Assembly: GCF_000382885.1 (NCBI RefSeq)
Contig: NZ_CAVK010000013.1
Location: 17,864 to 81,863 of the forward strand
Origin: Sphingobium indicum BiD32
GTDB lineage: Bacteria; Pseudomonadota; Alphaproteobacteria; Sphingomonadales; Sphingomonadaceae
Length of the DNA stretch: 64,000 bases
Reading direction: 5' to 3'
Each line of letters starts with the position of its first letter. Within the stretch, counting starts at the first letter, position 1. A model generated the notes under the pieces. The model was not told the origin of the DNA and made no database searches. It was given only the letters and a program-made list of their open reading frames with translations. Both the position numbers and the translations under genes were made by a program. This document shows, piece after piece, positions 7,968 through 16,634 of the stretch.

Positions 7968-8113
7968 TCCGCTGCACTTTCGCCAGCGCCTCGTTGTGTG
8001 CGGTTTACGCAGAAACACACTGCTCTACGCCGTCAGACTGATCGCGAGGCCCTGTGTGATGAGTCGCTATTGCCCCTCCCTCGGCGCGTACTTGACGGTC
8101 GTAGCCCCATCAA

Positions 8114-11100
8114 TCACCTGCACAATAAATCACCAGGACCGAGATATCGGACATCGACGGTATCGCCGAGCCAACCGACACTTGCCAGTGCCAAGCCCAG
8201 CCGTTCCGAGTTGAGCGGTTTGTCGAGACGCCCGAGGCGCGTGAAGTCCGCCGCATAGACAAGGGTTTCGCCACCTCCGTCGACGAAGCGCAGCGCTGTT
8301 CCAACTGGCGGGCCGAATTTATCCCATTTGACATCGATCTCATGGCTTGTCGACGCCCAGGTCCGCCGTCGTTCGGGCGCCATGTTCTCGATGAACTGAA
8401 GCCAGAGCCCATGCGATGCCGTCGTCGGCCAATCGGGATTGTCGCACCCACCGGCGACGGCGTCTTCGCGTAACCAAGCACGCAATTCCGACATGGTGGT
8501 AAAATCCGCCTGTGTCTGCGAAACCGCACTGATCGCCGCCAAGCGCGAGCTAAATCCCGCATGCATCAGCATGACCGCCGAGACGTTGAGCGAGCCAGTC
8601 TCGACGGCGCCCACCGCCACGCCGAGCTCAATATCCTCCATCGAGAGCCCGCCTTCGAGCACATCGCCGTGCGCTAGGCCGCGCACCCGAACGGCTTCCA
8701 TCGCCCAAGGTAATTTATAGACCAGCGCCTGCTCGACGAATTTCAGGACCTCATCTTCCCTGCCGGCAGCAAGAGGCGCGAGCGCGCGACCTTCGAGCCA
8801 CGCCTTCAGGACGGTTGGCCAGTCATCGGGCAGGTCGTCGGGGACGAAAGGAGCAATAGCGAAGACCTTTTTGGCGAACGCAGTCAATGCGGCGATCGCT
8901 TCGTCCGCATCATCGACGAGAATGGCACCATTGGCCCGGACCAGAAGCTCGTTCAGTTCGGCGGCATCAGCGTCGAGCGCTTCGCCGGTCGCAAGGCCGA
9001 CGCCGGCAAGGAAATAGCCGCGACGCTGCGTGGCCGTCGTCCGGCCCCAGATGAATTTCGCGCGCGCGACCAGCCCGGTCTTGAGCAACTGCTGGACAGC
9101 AGCTTTGCGGTGCTGAAGGCGCCGCGTCCACAGTGACGACGTCAGCACGTCATCGAGCATCGCCTCGATCTGATCGTCCGGCACTTCCTGCTCGCCGAGC
9201 ATGCTGAGCAGCGCCGTGTCGAGTGTGGTGAGATACCCCGACCAGCGCCCGCGTTCCTGTTCGTTCACATCGCTGCTTTCGGTCGGCAGCACCGGGAACT
9301 CCCATGCGGTCATGCCGGCAAGATATTCCAGGACCGTCGCCATCGACTTGGCCTTGGTCTTGCGGACGATCCGGCCCATCAAAGAGAGCAGCAGCCTCAA
9401 CAGGCCACTCTCCATTTCCTTGCCCTTGGCGCTATCGACCATCCCCTTCCACTCGGCACGGCGACTGGTGAGCCGGTCGAACATTGGCATAATCACCAAG
9501 CCCTCGACATCGACATAGGCGCGGCCGGCACGCCCGACGACGTTGCGGAATTCTGCGATGTCGATCGGCTCACTTCCGCGTTTGAGGCCGTGGAAGATCA
9601 ACGTCGTGGCCGACAGGTTCAGCCCCTGCGCGAGCGTCGGCGACGACACCGTCACCCGCAGAACGCCATCGCGGAGCAAGCGCTCGACTTCCTTGCGATA
9701 GGGCGTGGGGAGCGCGCCATGATGGATCGCGACGCCGAGGCGCAGACATGCCAGCACCGGACTATCAACGCCAAGCCACTCAGTGCCGATTGCGATCGCA
9801 TTGTCCAGTACGGTCGGGTCGTGATCGAGCACCGGCACGATAGATCCGCGTTTGGCTAGGTCGACGATGGCTTTGGCGAATGGCTCAACCGATCGGCGTT
9901 GCGGACAGAAGATCAGCACCGAGTGCCGGTCTGCGACCAACGCCCAGGCAGTCGCGATGCACAGTTCGCGCTGATCACACGGGAAGAAGCGCGTCTTGCG
10001 ACCCTTGGGCAGGCTGGCTGTCAGGAACCGCGGCACGTACGGTTTCTCTGCACCGACCGAGATTTCGAGCTTCGCGTGATCGCCACGCCATTCGACCTCG
10101 CCGTAGCGCAGGCGCGTTGGTCGCCAGTCCATCTTGATTAGTCCGTCGTCCTGGTCGCCGGTCAGCCACGCCGTGAAATCCTGCAACTGATCGCCATCGG
10201 GAAGGATGGCCGAAAGACAGACGATGCGCCGGGTCTTGGCGTCGCTGCGTCGCAAGAGGCGCTGGATCTGAACCTCATAGCGGACTTCGCGCTCGGTCAG
10301 TCCAATCATATGGCCTTCGTCGAGGACGACGAGGCCTACACTATCGAGCAGGTCAGGGTCGTTACGGAGGGCGAAATCGAGCTTCTCTGGCGTGGCGACG
10401 ATGATGTCGCTTTCACGCAGGAAATCCTCGTCCACTTCGCTGACGCCGATCGCGCCATAGAGACTTGAGACCGTTTTTCCGAGCGGCTGGAAGGTACGCT
10501 GAAGCGTCACTTCGGTTTGCGCAGAGAGCGCGCGCAGCGGGGTCACGAACACGACGCGGCGCCCCGCAGCGAGACAGGCCAGGATGCAAAGCTCTGCGAC
10601 GCGCGTCTTGCCCGCGCTCGTCGGCAACGAGATGACCATATTGTCGTTGAGATCCAGCGCCCGGGTCGCAGCATCGATCTGGGAAGGCCACAGGTCGATC
10701 TCGGAGCGACCGCGACGCAAGAGTGACGCGATGAACAATTCGCGGTAGGCGGCCCAATCGACGGCTGTACCGTCGTCCGGAGCCTTGGGGAGGCGGACGT
10801 GGAAGCTCGACGACCACAAATCGTCGAGCAGGTGGATCGTGAGCCGGTGGCACCACCAGCTCGGCACGATGTTGAGTTCGGCCGCAGAAGACAGGCCGGT
10901 CTTCAGGCGTTCGATCGCGGAGCCGATTAGCGCTTCGTCTCCCCGCTCGAACGCAAGCAGTGCGATGGCGAGCGCTGCCGTGAAATTGTCGGAAAGCGCC
11001 CGATCGACAACCTGCAGGAGCGGTTCGTGTACCGACTCGTCTTCACTGTCGTCCAAAGCTGGCGCGTCACCTGCGACTTCTCCCGCGAGGTGCGCGATCA

Positions 11101-11608
11101 TCGCATCCTCCAACGCGTTGTCACGCTCCTCGCGAATCAGCGTTTCGAGCGTCATCAGGTCCCGCAGCATGAGGAGCGCGACCGCGCGTTCCGGCACGCT
11201 GAGATTGGCCTCGTTCAACCCCTCGTGCAGTAATGAGAAGGCCCGTGCGGCATAGCGGGCAAGATGATAGCAGGCACCTGCCATCAGCCGGTGGAAATCC
11301 CGGTCATTCGTGATGCGGCCACGCGCTGTCGCCGCCTCAATCGCCGATGCGGCATGTTCGAAGGCACTTCGCGCGGCACTAGACTCGGCCTGCTGATCGA
11401 GCAGCCGCAACCCCTGGTTCATCAGCGAATAGGCGTAACTCAGGAGATCATAGGTCAGCATGGTCGAGAATTGCGGCGCTTCAGGCGGCACCACGCCGTC
11501 GCGCCACACCATCGCCCGCGCCTGTCCCTTCGCGAGCAAATCGTCACGGAACCCGGCGGCCGTCGCCTGTGCGATCAACTGGGCGATTGCTTCAGGGCTT
11601 GTTGCCAT
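8114..11608 (-). CDS. hamB: Hachiman defence helicase HamB
   Basis: A 1164-aa superfamily 2, Ski2-like helicase. A helical N-terminal region of about 300 residues precedes the motor. Motifs in order: Walker A PTSAGKT at about 329-335, TPLRALSAQ near 356, DEGH at 430-433, SAIL near 464, VSSPTLAQGLNL near 670, and VGRAGRA (motif VI) near 705. A long C-terminal region follows. It overlaps the upstream DUF1837 gene by 17 nt, indicating translational coupling. HamA (DUF1837) plus a large helicase defines Hachiman anti-phage systems, in which the helicase surveys DNA and releases the HamA nuclease. The motor looks intact. The related Abp system has the same architecture, so an AbpB name is possible. 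Confidence 0.85.
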   Translation of the reverse strand: MATSPEAIAQLIAQATAAGFRDDLLAKGQARAMVWRDGVVPPEAPQFSTMLTYDLLSYAYSLMNQGLRLLDQQAESSAARSAFEHAASAIEAATARGRITNDRDFHRLMAGACYHLARYAARAFSLLHEGLNEANLSVPERAVALLMLRDLMTLETLIREERDNALEDAMIAHLAGEVAGDAPALDDSEDESVHEPLLQVVDRALSDNFTAALAIALLAFERGDEALIGSAIERLKTGLSSAAELNIVPSWWCHRLTIHLLDDLWSSSFHVRLPKAPDDGTAVDWAAYRELFIASLLRRGRSEIDLWPSQIDAATRALDLNDNMVISLPTSAGKTRVAELCILACLAAGRRVVFVTPLRALSAQTEVTLQRTFQPLGKTVSSLYGAIGVSEVDEDFLRESDIIVATPEKLDFALRNDPDLLDSVGLVVLDEGHMIGLTEREVRYEVQIQRLLRRSDAKTRRIVCLSAILPDGDQLQDFTAWLTGDQDDGLIKMDWRPTRLRYGEVEWRGDHAKLEISVGAEKPYVPRFLTASLPKGRKTRFFPCDQRELCIATAWALVADRHSVLIFCPQRRSVEPFAKAIVDLAKRGSIVPVLDHDPTVLDNAIAIGTEWLGVDSPVLACLRLGVAIHHGALPTPYRKEVERLLRDGVLRVTVSSPTLAQGLNLSATTLIFHGLKRGSEPIDIAEFRNVVGRAGRAYVDVEGLVIMPMFDRLTSRRAEWKGMVDSAKGKEMESGLLRLLLSLMGRIVRKTKAKSMATVLEYLAGMTAWEFPVLPTESSDVNEQERGRWSGYLTTLDTALLSMLGEQEVPDDQIEAMLDDVLTSSLWTRRLQHRKAAVQQLLKTGLVARAKFIWGRTTATQRRGYFLAGVGLATGEALDADAAELNELLVRANGAILVDDADEAIAALTAFAKKVFAIAPFVPDDLPDDWPTVLKAWLEGRALAPLAAGREDEVLKFVEQALVYKLPWAMEAVRVRGLAHGDVLEGGLSMEDIELGVAVGAVETGSLNVSAVMLMHAGFSSRLAAISAVSQTQADFTTMSELRAWLREDAVAGGCDNPDWPTTASHGLWLQFIENMAPERRRTWASTSHEIDVKWDKFGPPVGTALRFVDGGGETLVYAADFTRLGRLDKPLNSERLGLALASVGWLGDTVDVRYLGPGDLLCR

Positions 11609-12368
11609 CGGCGATCACCTTCTCGAAGACCTGTTTGATGAACGCCTGATGGGTCGATACCCGCAGGCCGACCGCAAACTGTGGGATCTTGCCGCTGTAG
11701 GCGTTAAGATTGGCGGTGAGCAGTTTGCTCGGATTGTTGCCGGTGAACATGAACATCAGGTGCGACAGCTGATTGATTTCGATCCGGGCCTTGATCTGAA
11801 ACTGGTCGATTACCTCGGCCAGCGCGGTTTCGCCCGTTTCGAACAATCGATCCGCAACGAACGCGAGCGCGTGCGGCGTCGGCCTCCCATTGCTGGAAGC
11901 AAGCGCCGTCCTTGCTTCATCGACCGTCTTCTTGCCAAGCGCTGCGCGGCTTTTGACCTCGCCCTTCAGAAATTTGACCGTGACCCCAGGATCGAGCCTG
12001 ATACCCAATATATCGTCACCCCGCATCGCCATCTCGCGGTGGTCCGACCACCGCAACTTGAAGACGCCGACCGAATAGCCGGTGAATTCCGACACATAGC
12101 TGGCAGCAAGAATCTCCCCCAGATCGCCCGACCGTGATTTTGCACCCTGCGGCAACTTGGTTTGGATATAGTCTGCCACCGCCGACTTCCCGAGCCGCCG
12201 CAGGATGTCGCCAATGCGATCGGGTGCGGCATAATGCCCGGGAACGACAGCAGCCACCGATGCGACACCCGTGCTCACGAGGGCCGCCGCGTCAGCCTCA
12301 AGATAGACGAGGCTGTGCGTTTTGACCTTTGTGACGGTCTCGCCGCACCAAGATTTGATGTTTGCCAC
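11592..12368 (-). CDS. hamA: Hachiman defence nuclease HamA (DUF1837)
   Basis: A 258-aa protein. The GTG start at 12368 (ANIKSWCGE) follows a strong AAAGGGGG site; the open frame continues to 12401. Core residues fit a PD-(D/E)XK-type nuclease of the DUF1837 family: SGDLGEILAA with E85, LRWSDHREMAMRGDDIL with D118-D119, and LKGEVKSRA with E137 and K139. The G-E, GDD and E-x-K pattern is that of HamA, which degrades DNA when released by HamB. The catalytic set appears complete. The gene is upstream of and overlaps hamB, so the pair forms one leftward operon; the promoter should lie in 12369-12600. Confidence 0.85.
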   Translation of the reverse strand: MANIKSWCGETVTKVKTHSLVYLEADAAALVSTGVASVAAVVPGHYAAPDRIGDILRRLGKSAVADYIQTKLPQGAKSRSGDLGEILAASYVSEFTGYSVGVFKLRWSDHREMAMRGDDILGIRLDPGVTVKFLKGEVKSRAALGKKTVDEARTALASSNGRPTPHALAFVADRLFETGETALAEVIDQFQIKARIEINQLSHLMFMFTGNNPSKLLTANLNAYSGKIPQFAVGLRVSTHQAFIKQVFEKVIADGNKP

Positions 12369-12698
12369 TTGGCACGTCCCCCTTTCTGACGGCCCTATCA
12401 CAGCAAGATGCGCGACTGCATCATTTAAGCGAATGGTATCGTGGAAGATTTCATCGACCTATCAGGTCTACCCGTGTGGCACCTTGGCGGCCTTTTCCCT
12501 TGCCGGTCTGTCTCCCAAGTTTGGTGGTTCTGTTAGGCAATGAGCTGACCCGTCGAAATAATTTGCGGTTTGGAAGATCTAGCTCCCCCTGCGGGCAAAG
12601 CCCGCAGCTTCGGCCTGACGGCCGGGAGGGAAGGGGGGTGGGAAGAGAGTGATCGAACAAGGGGTTCGGTCGCAATCGATCCACCTAGGAGAACGTCC
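12369..12698. promoter_or_regulatory. Divergent leader: hamAB promoter side and DUF736 leader
   Basis: The left part must contain the leftward hamAB promoter. The right part is the leader of the DUF736 gene: an 8-bp perfect hairpin CTGCGGGC-AAA-GCCCGCAG at 12589-12607, then GGCC-TGAC-GGCC, then the G-run motif 12624-12642, then TAGGAG at 12686-12691 before ATG 12699. No gene is supported inside. Confidence 0.55.
12624..12642 (+). repeat. G-run motif upstream of the DUF736 gene
   Basis: GGGAGGGAAGGGGGGTGGG, four G tracts, 56 nt upstream of ATG 12699. It is the closest relative of the motif at 93-111, sharing the order of tracts and the final TGGG. Confidence 0.6.
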
Positions 12699-13217
12699 AT
12701 GAACATCGGTGAAATCCGCAAGAACGCCAACGGCCAGCTGATCGGCTCTGTCGAAACGCTCACCATCACCCGCACCATCGGCCTGCGGCCGGTGACCTCC
12801 AGCAACCCGCGCGCCCCTCGCTACGAGATCGTCGCGCTCAACGACCAGCGCCGCTGGGTGATCGTCGGCGCGCTCTTCGAGCTCTCCTCGAACTCGACCG
12901 GCGAGAGCTTCTACCAGGGCAAGATCGACGATCCGTCGATGGTGCAGCCGCTCTACATCGCCGCGTTCCCGCGCGAGGATGGCACCATGGCGATCGCCTG
13001 GCAGCGTCCGCGCCGCCGTGACAACCGCCTCGGCACCGCCGAATACGGCGAGAGCGACATGTTCCCGGCCGACGATGCCGGCGGCGATCGCCGCGAGGAA
13101 CAGGCCGGTGACGGCCTGGGCGAAAGCACCGCGACCCCGCCCGTCAAGCGCGGACGGGCGGGTGCCAAGGACGGCGCCGAACACGATGGCGCACTGCCGC
13201 CGCTCGTCGACGCCTGA
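12699..13217 (+). CDS. DUF736 family protein
   Basis: A 172-aa protein. Residues 1-110 match DUF736: MNIGEIRKNANGQLIGSVETL, SSNPRAPRYEIVAL, WVIVGALFELSSN, TGESFYQGKIDDPSM and MAIAWQRPRRR. Typical members are about 100-110 aa; this one has an extra acidic, low-complexity tail of about 60 residues (DDAGGDRREEQ...). DUF736 proteins are a very common small protein of alphaproteobacterial conjugative plasmids and are of unknown function. The start is supported by TAGGAG. A strong 15-bp hairpin ends the transcript downstream. Confidence 0.9.
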   Translation: MNIGEIRKNANGQLIGSVETLTITRTIGLRPVTSSNPRAPRYEIVALNDQRRWVIVGALFELSSNSTGESFYQGKIDDPSMVQPLYIAAFPREDGTMAIAWQRPRRRDNRLGTAEYGESDMFPADDAGGDRREEQAGDGLGESTATPPVKRGRAGAKDGAEHDGALPPLVDA

Positions 13218-13303
13218 TCGGCAAGCCCAACTCCAACCGGCGGGGGCCCCAAGCGGGTCCCCGTCCCCGTGCAAAGGCCGCGGATGAGCCCCCCGCGCGG
13301 CCT

Positions 13304-13346
13304 GAGGCGGAACGCCGGCACTGCCCCCCGCCCGGCGTTCCGCCTC
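13304..13346 (+). terminator. Strong hairpin terminator after the DUF736 gene
   Basis: Perfect 15-bp inverted repeat, GAGGCGGAACGCCGG (13304-13318) and CCGGCGTTCCGCCTC (13332-13346), with a 13-nt C-rich loop. TTCATTT follows, a weak U tract. It sits 87 nt after the DUF736 stop and 32 nt before the next start, so it may also shape the leader of the next gene. Confidence 0.7.
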
Positions 13347-13378
13347 TTCATTTGCATGGGGATATCCGGAGAACCAAA

Positions 13379-13735
13379 ATGCTCACCGACAGTGAACGCT
13401 TCGCATTCACCGCCCGGCGCCACCACGCCTTTGCCAGCACCGGCAATGCCTACGACGCGGTCCAGTGCGACGAGGCCATCAGTACCGGAGACACGCTGGT
13501 CGTGCTTGCCGAGGAGGTGGTCGGCGTCGCCATGACCTGGCCGTTTGCCGTGACGCAGGCGCACGGGAATCTCCATGCCCTGTCCGCGCCGCGTGAAGGT
13601 GAGACGCTCGCGTATCTCGCCCGCTCGCTCCACGTCAGCGCTGCCGACTTCGAACACGCCGCCGAGATCGCCAGGCGTTTCGGATTTACGCTCGATCCGC
13701 AGATCGAGGCGCTGCTGGCCCGCCCCGCGGGCTGA
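13379..13735 (+). CDS. Hypothetical protein
   Basis: A 118-aa protein starting MLTDSERFAFTARRHHAF, behind a CCGGAGAA ribosome-binding site. It contains GDTLVVLAEEVVGVAMTWPFAV and a helical C-terminal half (GETLAYLARSLHVSAADFEHAAEIARRFGF) that could form a helix-turn-helix-like bundle. It lacks signals for secretion or membrane insertion. No family was recognised. Confidence 0.7.
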   Translation: MLTDSERFAFTARRHHAFASTGNAYDAVQCDEAISTGDTLVVLAEEVVGVAMTWPFAVTQAHGNLHALSAPREGETLAYLARSLHVSAADFEHAAEIARRFGFTLDPQIEALLARPAG

Positions 13736-13746
13736 GCAAGCGCGCT

Positions 13747-13938
13747 TCAGAGCGGCAGGGTGGACTGCTCCAGTGACGGCGTAATGACCGGCGCGTCGAC
13801 CGCATCGGCAATCACGCGCGCGAGTTCGAGCGCGGCATCCTCGCGCAGGCACGAGCTTGGGGCCGTGATCCCGACCCGCGCCCAGCCCGGGGCGTCCAGG
13901 ATCGCATGAGCGACAGCAGACGTATCGATTCGTTCCAT
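13747..13938 (-). CDS. Small DUF6771-like protein
   Basis: A 63-aa protein starting MERIDTSAVAHAILDAPGWARVGITAPSS, ending QSTLPL. The pattern RID..A.AILDAPGWARVG.TAP...LRE.AA..LA matches a small plasmid family I believe is DUF6771. The start at 13938 was chosen by this match; the frame is open to 14061. It is head-to-head with the SRAP gene; their starts are 97 nt apart, so the two promoters overlap. Confidence 0.65.
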   Translation of the reverse strand: MERIDTSAVAHAILDAPGWARVGITAPSSCLREDAALELARVIADAVDAPVITPSLEQSTLPL

Positions 13939-14035
13939 GCCGTCAAAAGAACATAGAGGGAACGATTTTGCAAGATGGCGGGCGCTGCTGCTCGTGCTGA
14001 TTGACAGGGCAGGGCGGTCCGCCGAGCATCGGGGC

Positions 14036-14656
14036 ATGTGCAATTTGTACCGCATGACCAAGGCCCCTGCAGAAATCGCCCGTCTGTTCGGTGCGCGCAG
14101 CGCCGCGGGCGCGAACTTCGCCGCCGAGGTCTATCCGGGCTATCCCGGCCTCGTCGTTGCCGAGGGCGAGACGCGGGTCATGACCTGGGGATTCCCGCTG
14201 ATCCTGAAGGGCAAGAACGGTCAGCCGCTGAGGCCCAAGCCCGTCAACAACGCGCGCGAGGACAAGCTCGGCACTGCATTTTGGCGCCCAAGCTTCGAGC
14301 GCCGCCGCTGCCTGATCCCGGTCAGCGCCTGGGCCGAGGCTGAGGGCATCAAGGGGCAGATGACCCGGACCTGGTACTCGCTGGCGGGCGAAGAGGTCTT
14401 TGCCGTCGCCGGGCTGTGGCGCCCGACCGAGGAGTGGGGCGCGGCCTATTCGATGGTCATGGTCGATGGCTGCCCGCAAATGACGGACGTACACGACCGC
14501 ATGCCCGTCGTCCTCGCCCGAGAAAGCTGGGAGCAATGGCTCGCGGGCACGCCCGCTGAAGCCTTCGCGCTGTGCCAGACCTGTTCCAGTGAACTCGCAG
14601 TCGATCGCAGCACCGAGCGCTGGGGTGCTGGAAGGCCCGCGGCGACGTCACAGTGA
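14036..14656 (+). CDS. SRAP-domain protein (YedK/HMCES type)
   Basis: A 206-aa SOS-response-associated peptidase (DUF159). Cys2 of MCNLY is the residue that, in YedK/HMCES, crosslinks abasic sites in single-stranded DNA after removal of Met1. Other hallmarks are VMTWGFP, PVNNARED, RRCLIPVSAWAEAEG (with Glu) and VHDRMPVVL (with the active His). The length is near the family norm of about 200-220. The opening is MCNLY rather than the commoner MCGRY. The start at 14036 is fixed by the need for Cys2. It protects ssDNA abasic sites during replication, which suits plasmid DNA entering as a single strand. Confidence 0.9.
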   Translation: MCNLYRMTKAPAEIARLFGARSAAGANFAAEVYPGYPGLVVAEGETRVMTWGFPLILKGKNGQPLRPKPVNNAREDKLGTAFWRPSFERRRCLIPVSAWAEAEGIKGQMTRTWYSLAGEEVFAVAGLWRPTEEWGAAYSMVMVDGCPQMTDVHDRMPVVLARESWEQWLAGTPAEAFALCQTCSSELAVDRSTERWGAGRPAATSQ

Positions 14657-14666
14657 GGGGAGGGGG
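14656..14666 (+). repeat. G-run motif at the SRAP stop codon
   Basis: GGGGAGGGGGG begins at the end of the SRAP TGA and lies 42 nt upstream of ATG 14709. It therefore overlaps the 3' end of one gene and the leader of the next. Confidence 0.55.
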
Positions 14667-14708
14667 GCTTCGCCGGTCGGATCAGACCCAAGCGAAAGGA
14701 CCTAGCCC

Positions 14709-15173
14709 ATGGGCGACCGAGTCCCCGTCCACATCACCATCGGCGGCGTACTGCCGCGCGAACATCTCGAAGCCTTTGCCGCACATGCGGCGGGCTATGA
14801 CCTGCGCACCGAGTGGGACGGCGAACCCTTCGATCCGGCGGAGCTCCCCCACGGCGAACCGCTCGAGCTTTACGGCACCGAACTCAACGGCGGGCAGATC
14901 CCCGAGATCGACGCCTTTTGCGCCGAGCACGGACTGCCGTTCCGCCGCTGGTCGGGTGGCTGCCCCGGCGCCTATCTTCCCGAGATCATCCTGTTCGATG
15001 GGCAAGGCCAGATGCGCGACTACACGGCGAGCGAAGACGAATACGTCCTCTTCCCGCCGTCGTGGATCAACAGTTTCACGCGGCTGCGCGATCTCAAACG
15101 CGAGATGGGTCGCGCCGAGCTGACCATCCCGGCCTTTGTGGTGACCGGAGGTGCGAGCGATGACCGTAGCTGA
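14709..15173 (+). CDS. Hypothetical protein of a small four-gene run
   Basis: A 154-aa acidic protein, MGDRVPVHITIGGVLPREHL, with GAAAGGA upstream. It contains EPLELYGTELNGGQIPEIDAF, RRWSGGCPGAYLPEIILFD and EYVLFPPSWINSF, and looks like a compact alpha/beta protein without secretion or membrane signals. It overlaps the next gene by 14 nt, and that gene overlaps a third by 4 nt, so the three are translationally coupled. Not recognised. Confidence 0.75.
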   Translation: MGDRVPVHITIGGVLPREHLEAFAAHAAGYDLRTEWDGEPFDPAELPHGEPLELYGTELNGGQIPEIDAFCAEHGLPFRRWSGGCPGAYLPEIILFDGQGQMRDYTASEDEYVLFPPSWINSFTRLRDLKREMGRAELTIPAFVVTGGASDDRS

Positions 15174-15501
15174 TGGGGCCCTGCGGGCCACCTCGCGCGA
15201 GGCGGTGCTCGCCCGCTTCCCGCTATCGCGGGTGAGCGAGTCCTTCTTCGACGACATGCTCGGCGTCCTGCCGCCGGCGCACATCGCGGGCTTGCCGGGC
15301 TTCTTCGTCATCGAGGCGGTGAGCGAAGACATCCACGCCCAGTTCGTTGCTGCCGGCGGCCGCTTCTACGGCGGCTATGTTGGGCTCAAGGATCGCGCAG
15401 GCCTGATCACCCATGCGCGCATTGCGGCCTTCGATGCCGCCCATCCCGACGCGGTGGAACTCGCCTGGTATCCCGACGCCTGCGAGGAGGCAGCGCGATG
15501 A
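15160..15501 (+). CDS. Hypothetical protein, coupled
   Basis: A 113-aa protein; ATG 15160 lies behind GGAGGTG inside the end of the previous gene. Sequence: FPLSRVSESFFDDMLGVLPPAHIAGLPGFFVIEAVSED then GGRFYGGYVGLKDRAGLITHARI. The motif LPP.HI.GLPGFF followed by a gly-rich strand suggests a small alpha/beta domain. It overlaps the next start through ATGA. Function unknown. Confidence 0.7.
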   Translation: MTVADGALRATSREAVLARFPLSRVSESFFDDMLGVLPPAHIAGLPGFFVIEAVSEDIHAQFVAAGGRFYGGYVGLKDRAGLITHARIAAFDAAHPDAVELAWYPDACEEAAR

Positions 15502-15989
15502 GCCGGCACCGGATCCTCGAATTCGGCGCCGGTCCCGCCGATGAGCCCTGCGCGCAGCTCGGGCAATGCGCAGACTTTGCCGCGGCCAACACCCTCGAAC
15601 TGCTCGCCTACAAGGCCGCAATCATTGCCATCAACGGCGAGCCGCCGCTGCCGCTCGGCTTTGCCCTTGTCGCCAATGTCCATGATTTCGGGACATACCG
15701 GACCTTGTGGCTGGTCTCGGCGGAAATGCCCTTGCCGGAAGGCGCTCAGGCCTGGCTCGACGACCTTGTGGAACCAGCCACCTGGATCGCGGCGGGATTT
15801 CCGCAGCCGGTGACCTACGAGGGCTCGCGCGCCGTCATGCGCCCATTCCGCGACGTGGTCGCTGCCGCGCTCCAGATCACCCGGGCGAACGCCGACGGCA
15901 GCTTTTTCCCCGCTGCGAACGCGGTGCTCCACCGCAACCTGCTCGCCGCCTACGGTCCTGCCAGGGTCGCTGCCGCCGACACCGGGTAA
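15498..15989 (+). CDS. Hypothetical protein, coupled
   Basis: A 163-aa protein starting within ATGA of the previous gene, MSRHRILEFGAGPADEPCAQLGQ. The middle contains PLPLGFALVANVHDFGTYRTLWLVSAEMPLPEG and the end PFRDVVAAALQITRANADGSFF. It is hydrophobic in patches but has no clear transmembrane segment. It is third in the coupled run beginning at 14709. Not assignable. Confidence 0.7.
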   Translation: MSRHRILEFGAGPADEPCAQLGQCADFAAANTLELLAYKAAIIAINGEPPLPLGFALVANVHDFGTYRTLWLVSAEMPLPEGAQAWLDDLVEPATWIAAGFPQPVTYEGSRAVMRPFRDVVAAALQITRANADGSFFPAANAVLHRNLLAAYGPARVAAADTG

Positions 15990-15999
15990 GGGGAGGGGG
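15984..15999 (+). repeat. G-run motif at the end of the coupled run
   Basis: GGGTAAGGGGAGGGGG includes the TAA stop of the 15498 gene and lies 34 nt upstream of ATG 16034. Its placement directly on a stop codon parallels the motif at 14656. Confidence 0.55.
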
Positions 16000-16033
16000 C
16001 TGGAGCAGGCGTTCCTAAAGGGAGTCCAAGTCC

Positions 16034-16546
16034 ATGCCTCGCTTCTATGCCGGGATCGGTGCGCGCGCGACACCGCCCGAGATCCTCAGCCTGATGACCC
16101 GCGCCGCCTTCGCGCTCACCAAGCGCGGCTATGTCCTGCGCTCGGGCCACGCCATCGGCGCCGACAGTGCGTTCGAGCGCGGAGCCGGCCGCGATGCGCA
16201 GATCTTCCTGCCGGCGGCGGGCTGGCGCGGCTCGGCAAGCGAGTTCCATCCCGAGACGCTCGGCGACCAGCTCTGGGGCAGGGCGCGCATCATCGCTGCC
16301 GCGCACCATCCGGCCTTTGCCGGGCTCTCGGCGTTCGTCCAGGCGCTTCATACCCGAAACGCGTTCCAGGTCTTGGGCTGCTCGCTCGATAGCCCTGCGG
16401 AATTCGTGTTGTGCTGGACCGCCGACGGCGAGGCTTCGGGCGGCACCGGCCAGGCGCTGCGCGTTGCCGCCAGCCACGGCGTCCCCGTCTTCAACCTCCA
16501 GAGGCCGCGGACACGCGCCCACGTCGAGCGCCACCTCATCCTCTGA
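16034..16546 (+). CDS. SLOG-superfamily protein (DprA-like)
   Basis: A 170-aa protein. MPRFYAGIGARATPPEILSLM, RGYVLRSGHAIGADSAFERGA and a late GGTGQALRVAASHGVPVFNL are the glycine-rich nucleotide-binding elements of the SLOG (SMF/DprA, LOG) Rossmann-like fold. Similar short proteins occur in phages and plasmids, often annotated as DNA-processing protein A-like. SLOG domains bind nucleotides or ssDNA-related ligands. Length fits a stand-alone domain. AAAGGGAG precedes the start. Sure of the fold; the function is inference. Confidence 0.75.
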   Translation: MPRFYAGIGARATPPEILSLMTRAAFALTKRGYVLRSGHAIGADSAFERGAGRDAQIFLPAAGWRGSASEFHPETLGDQLWGRARIIAAAHHPAFAGLSAFVQALHTRNAFQVLGCSLDSPAEFVLCWTADGEASGGTGQALRVAASHGVPVFNLQRPRTRAHVERHLIL

Positions 16547-16634
16547 CCCGTTCAATTCCGCGCGGGTCCGCCGTTCTATCCCTTGCCTTGGCAACGGGAC
16601 GTGGGGCGCGCGCTGCAACACGAAAGTCCCAGCC

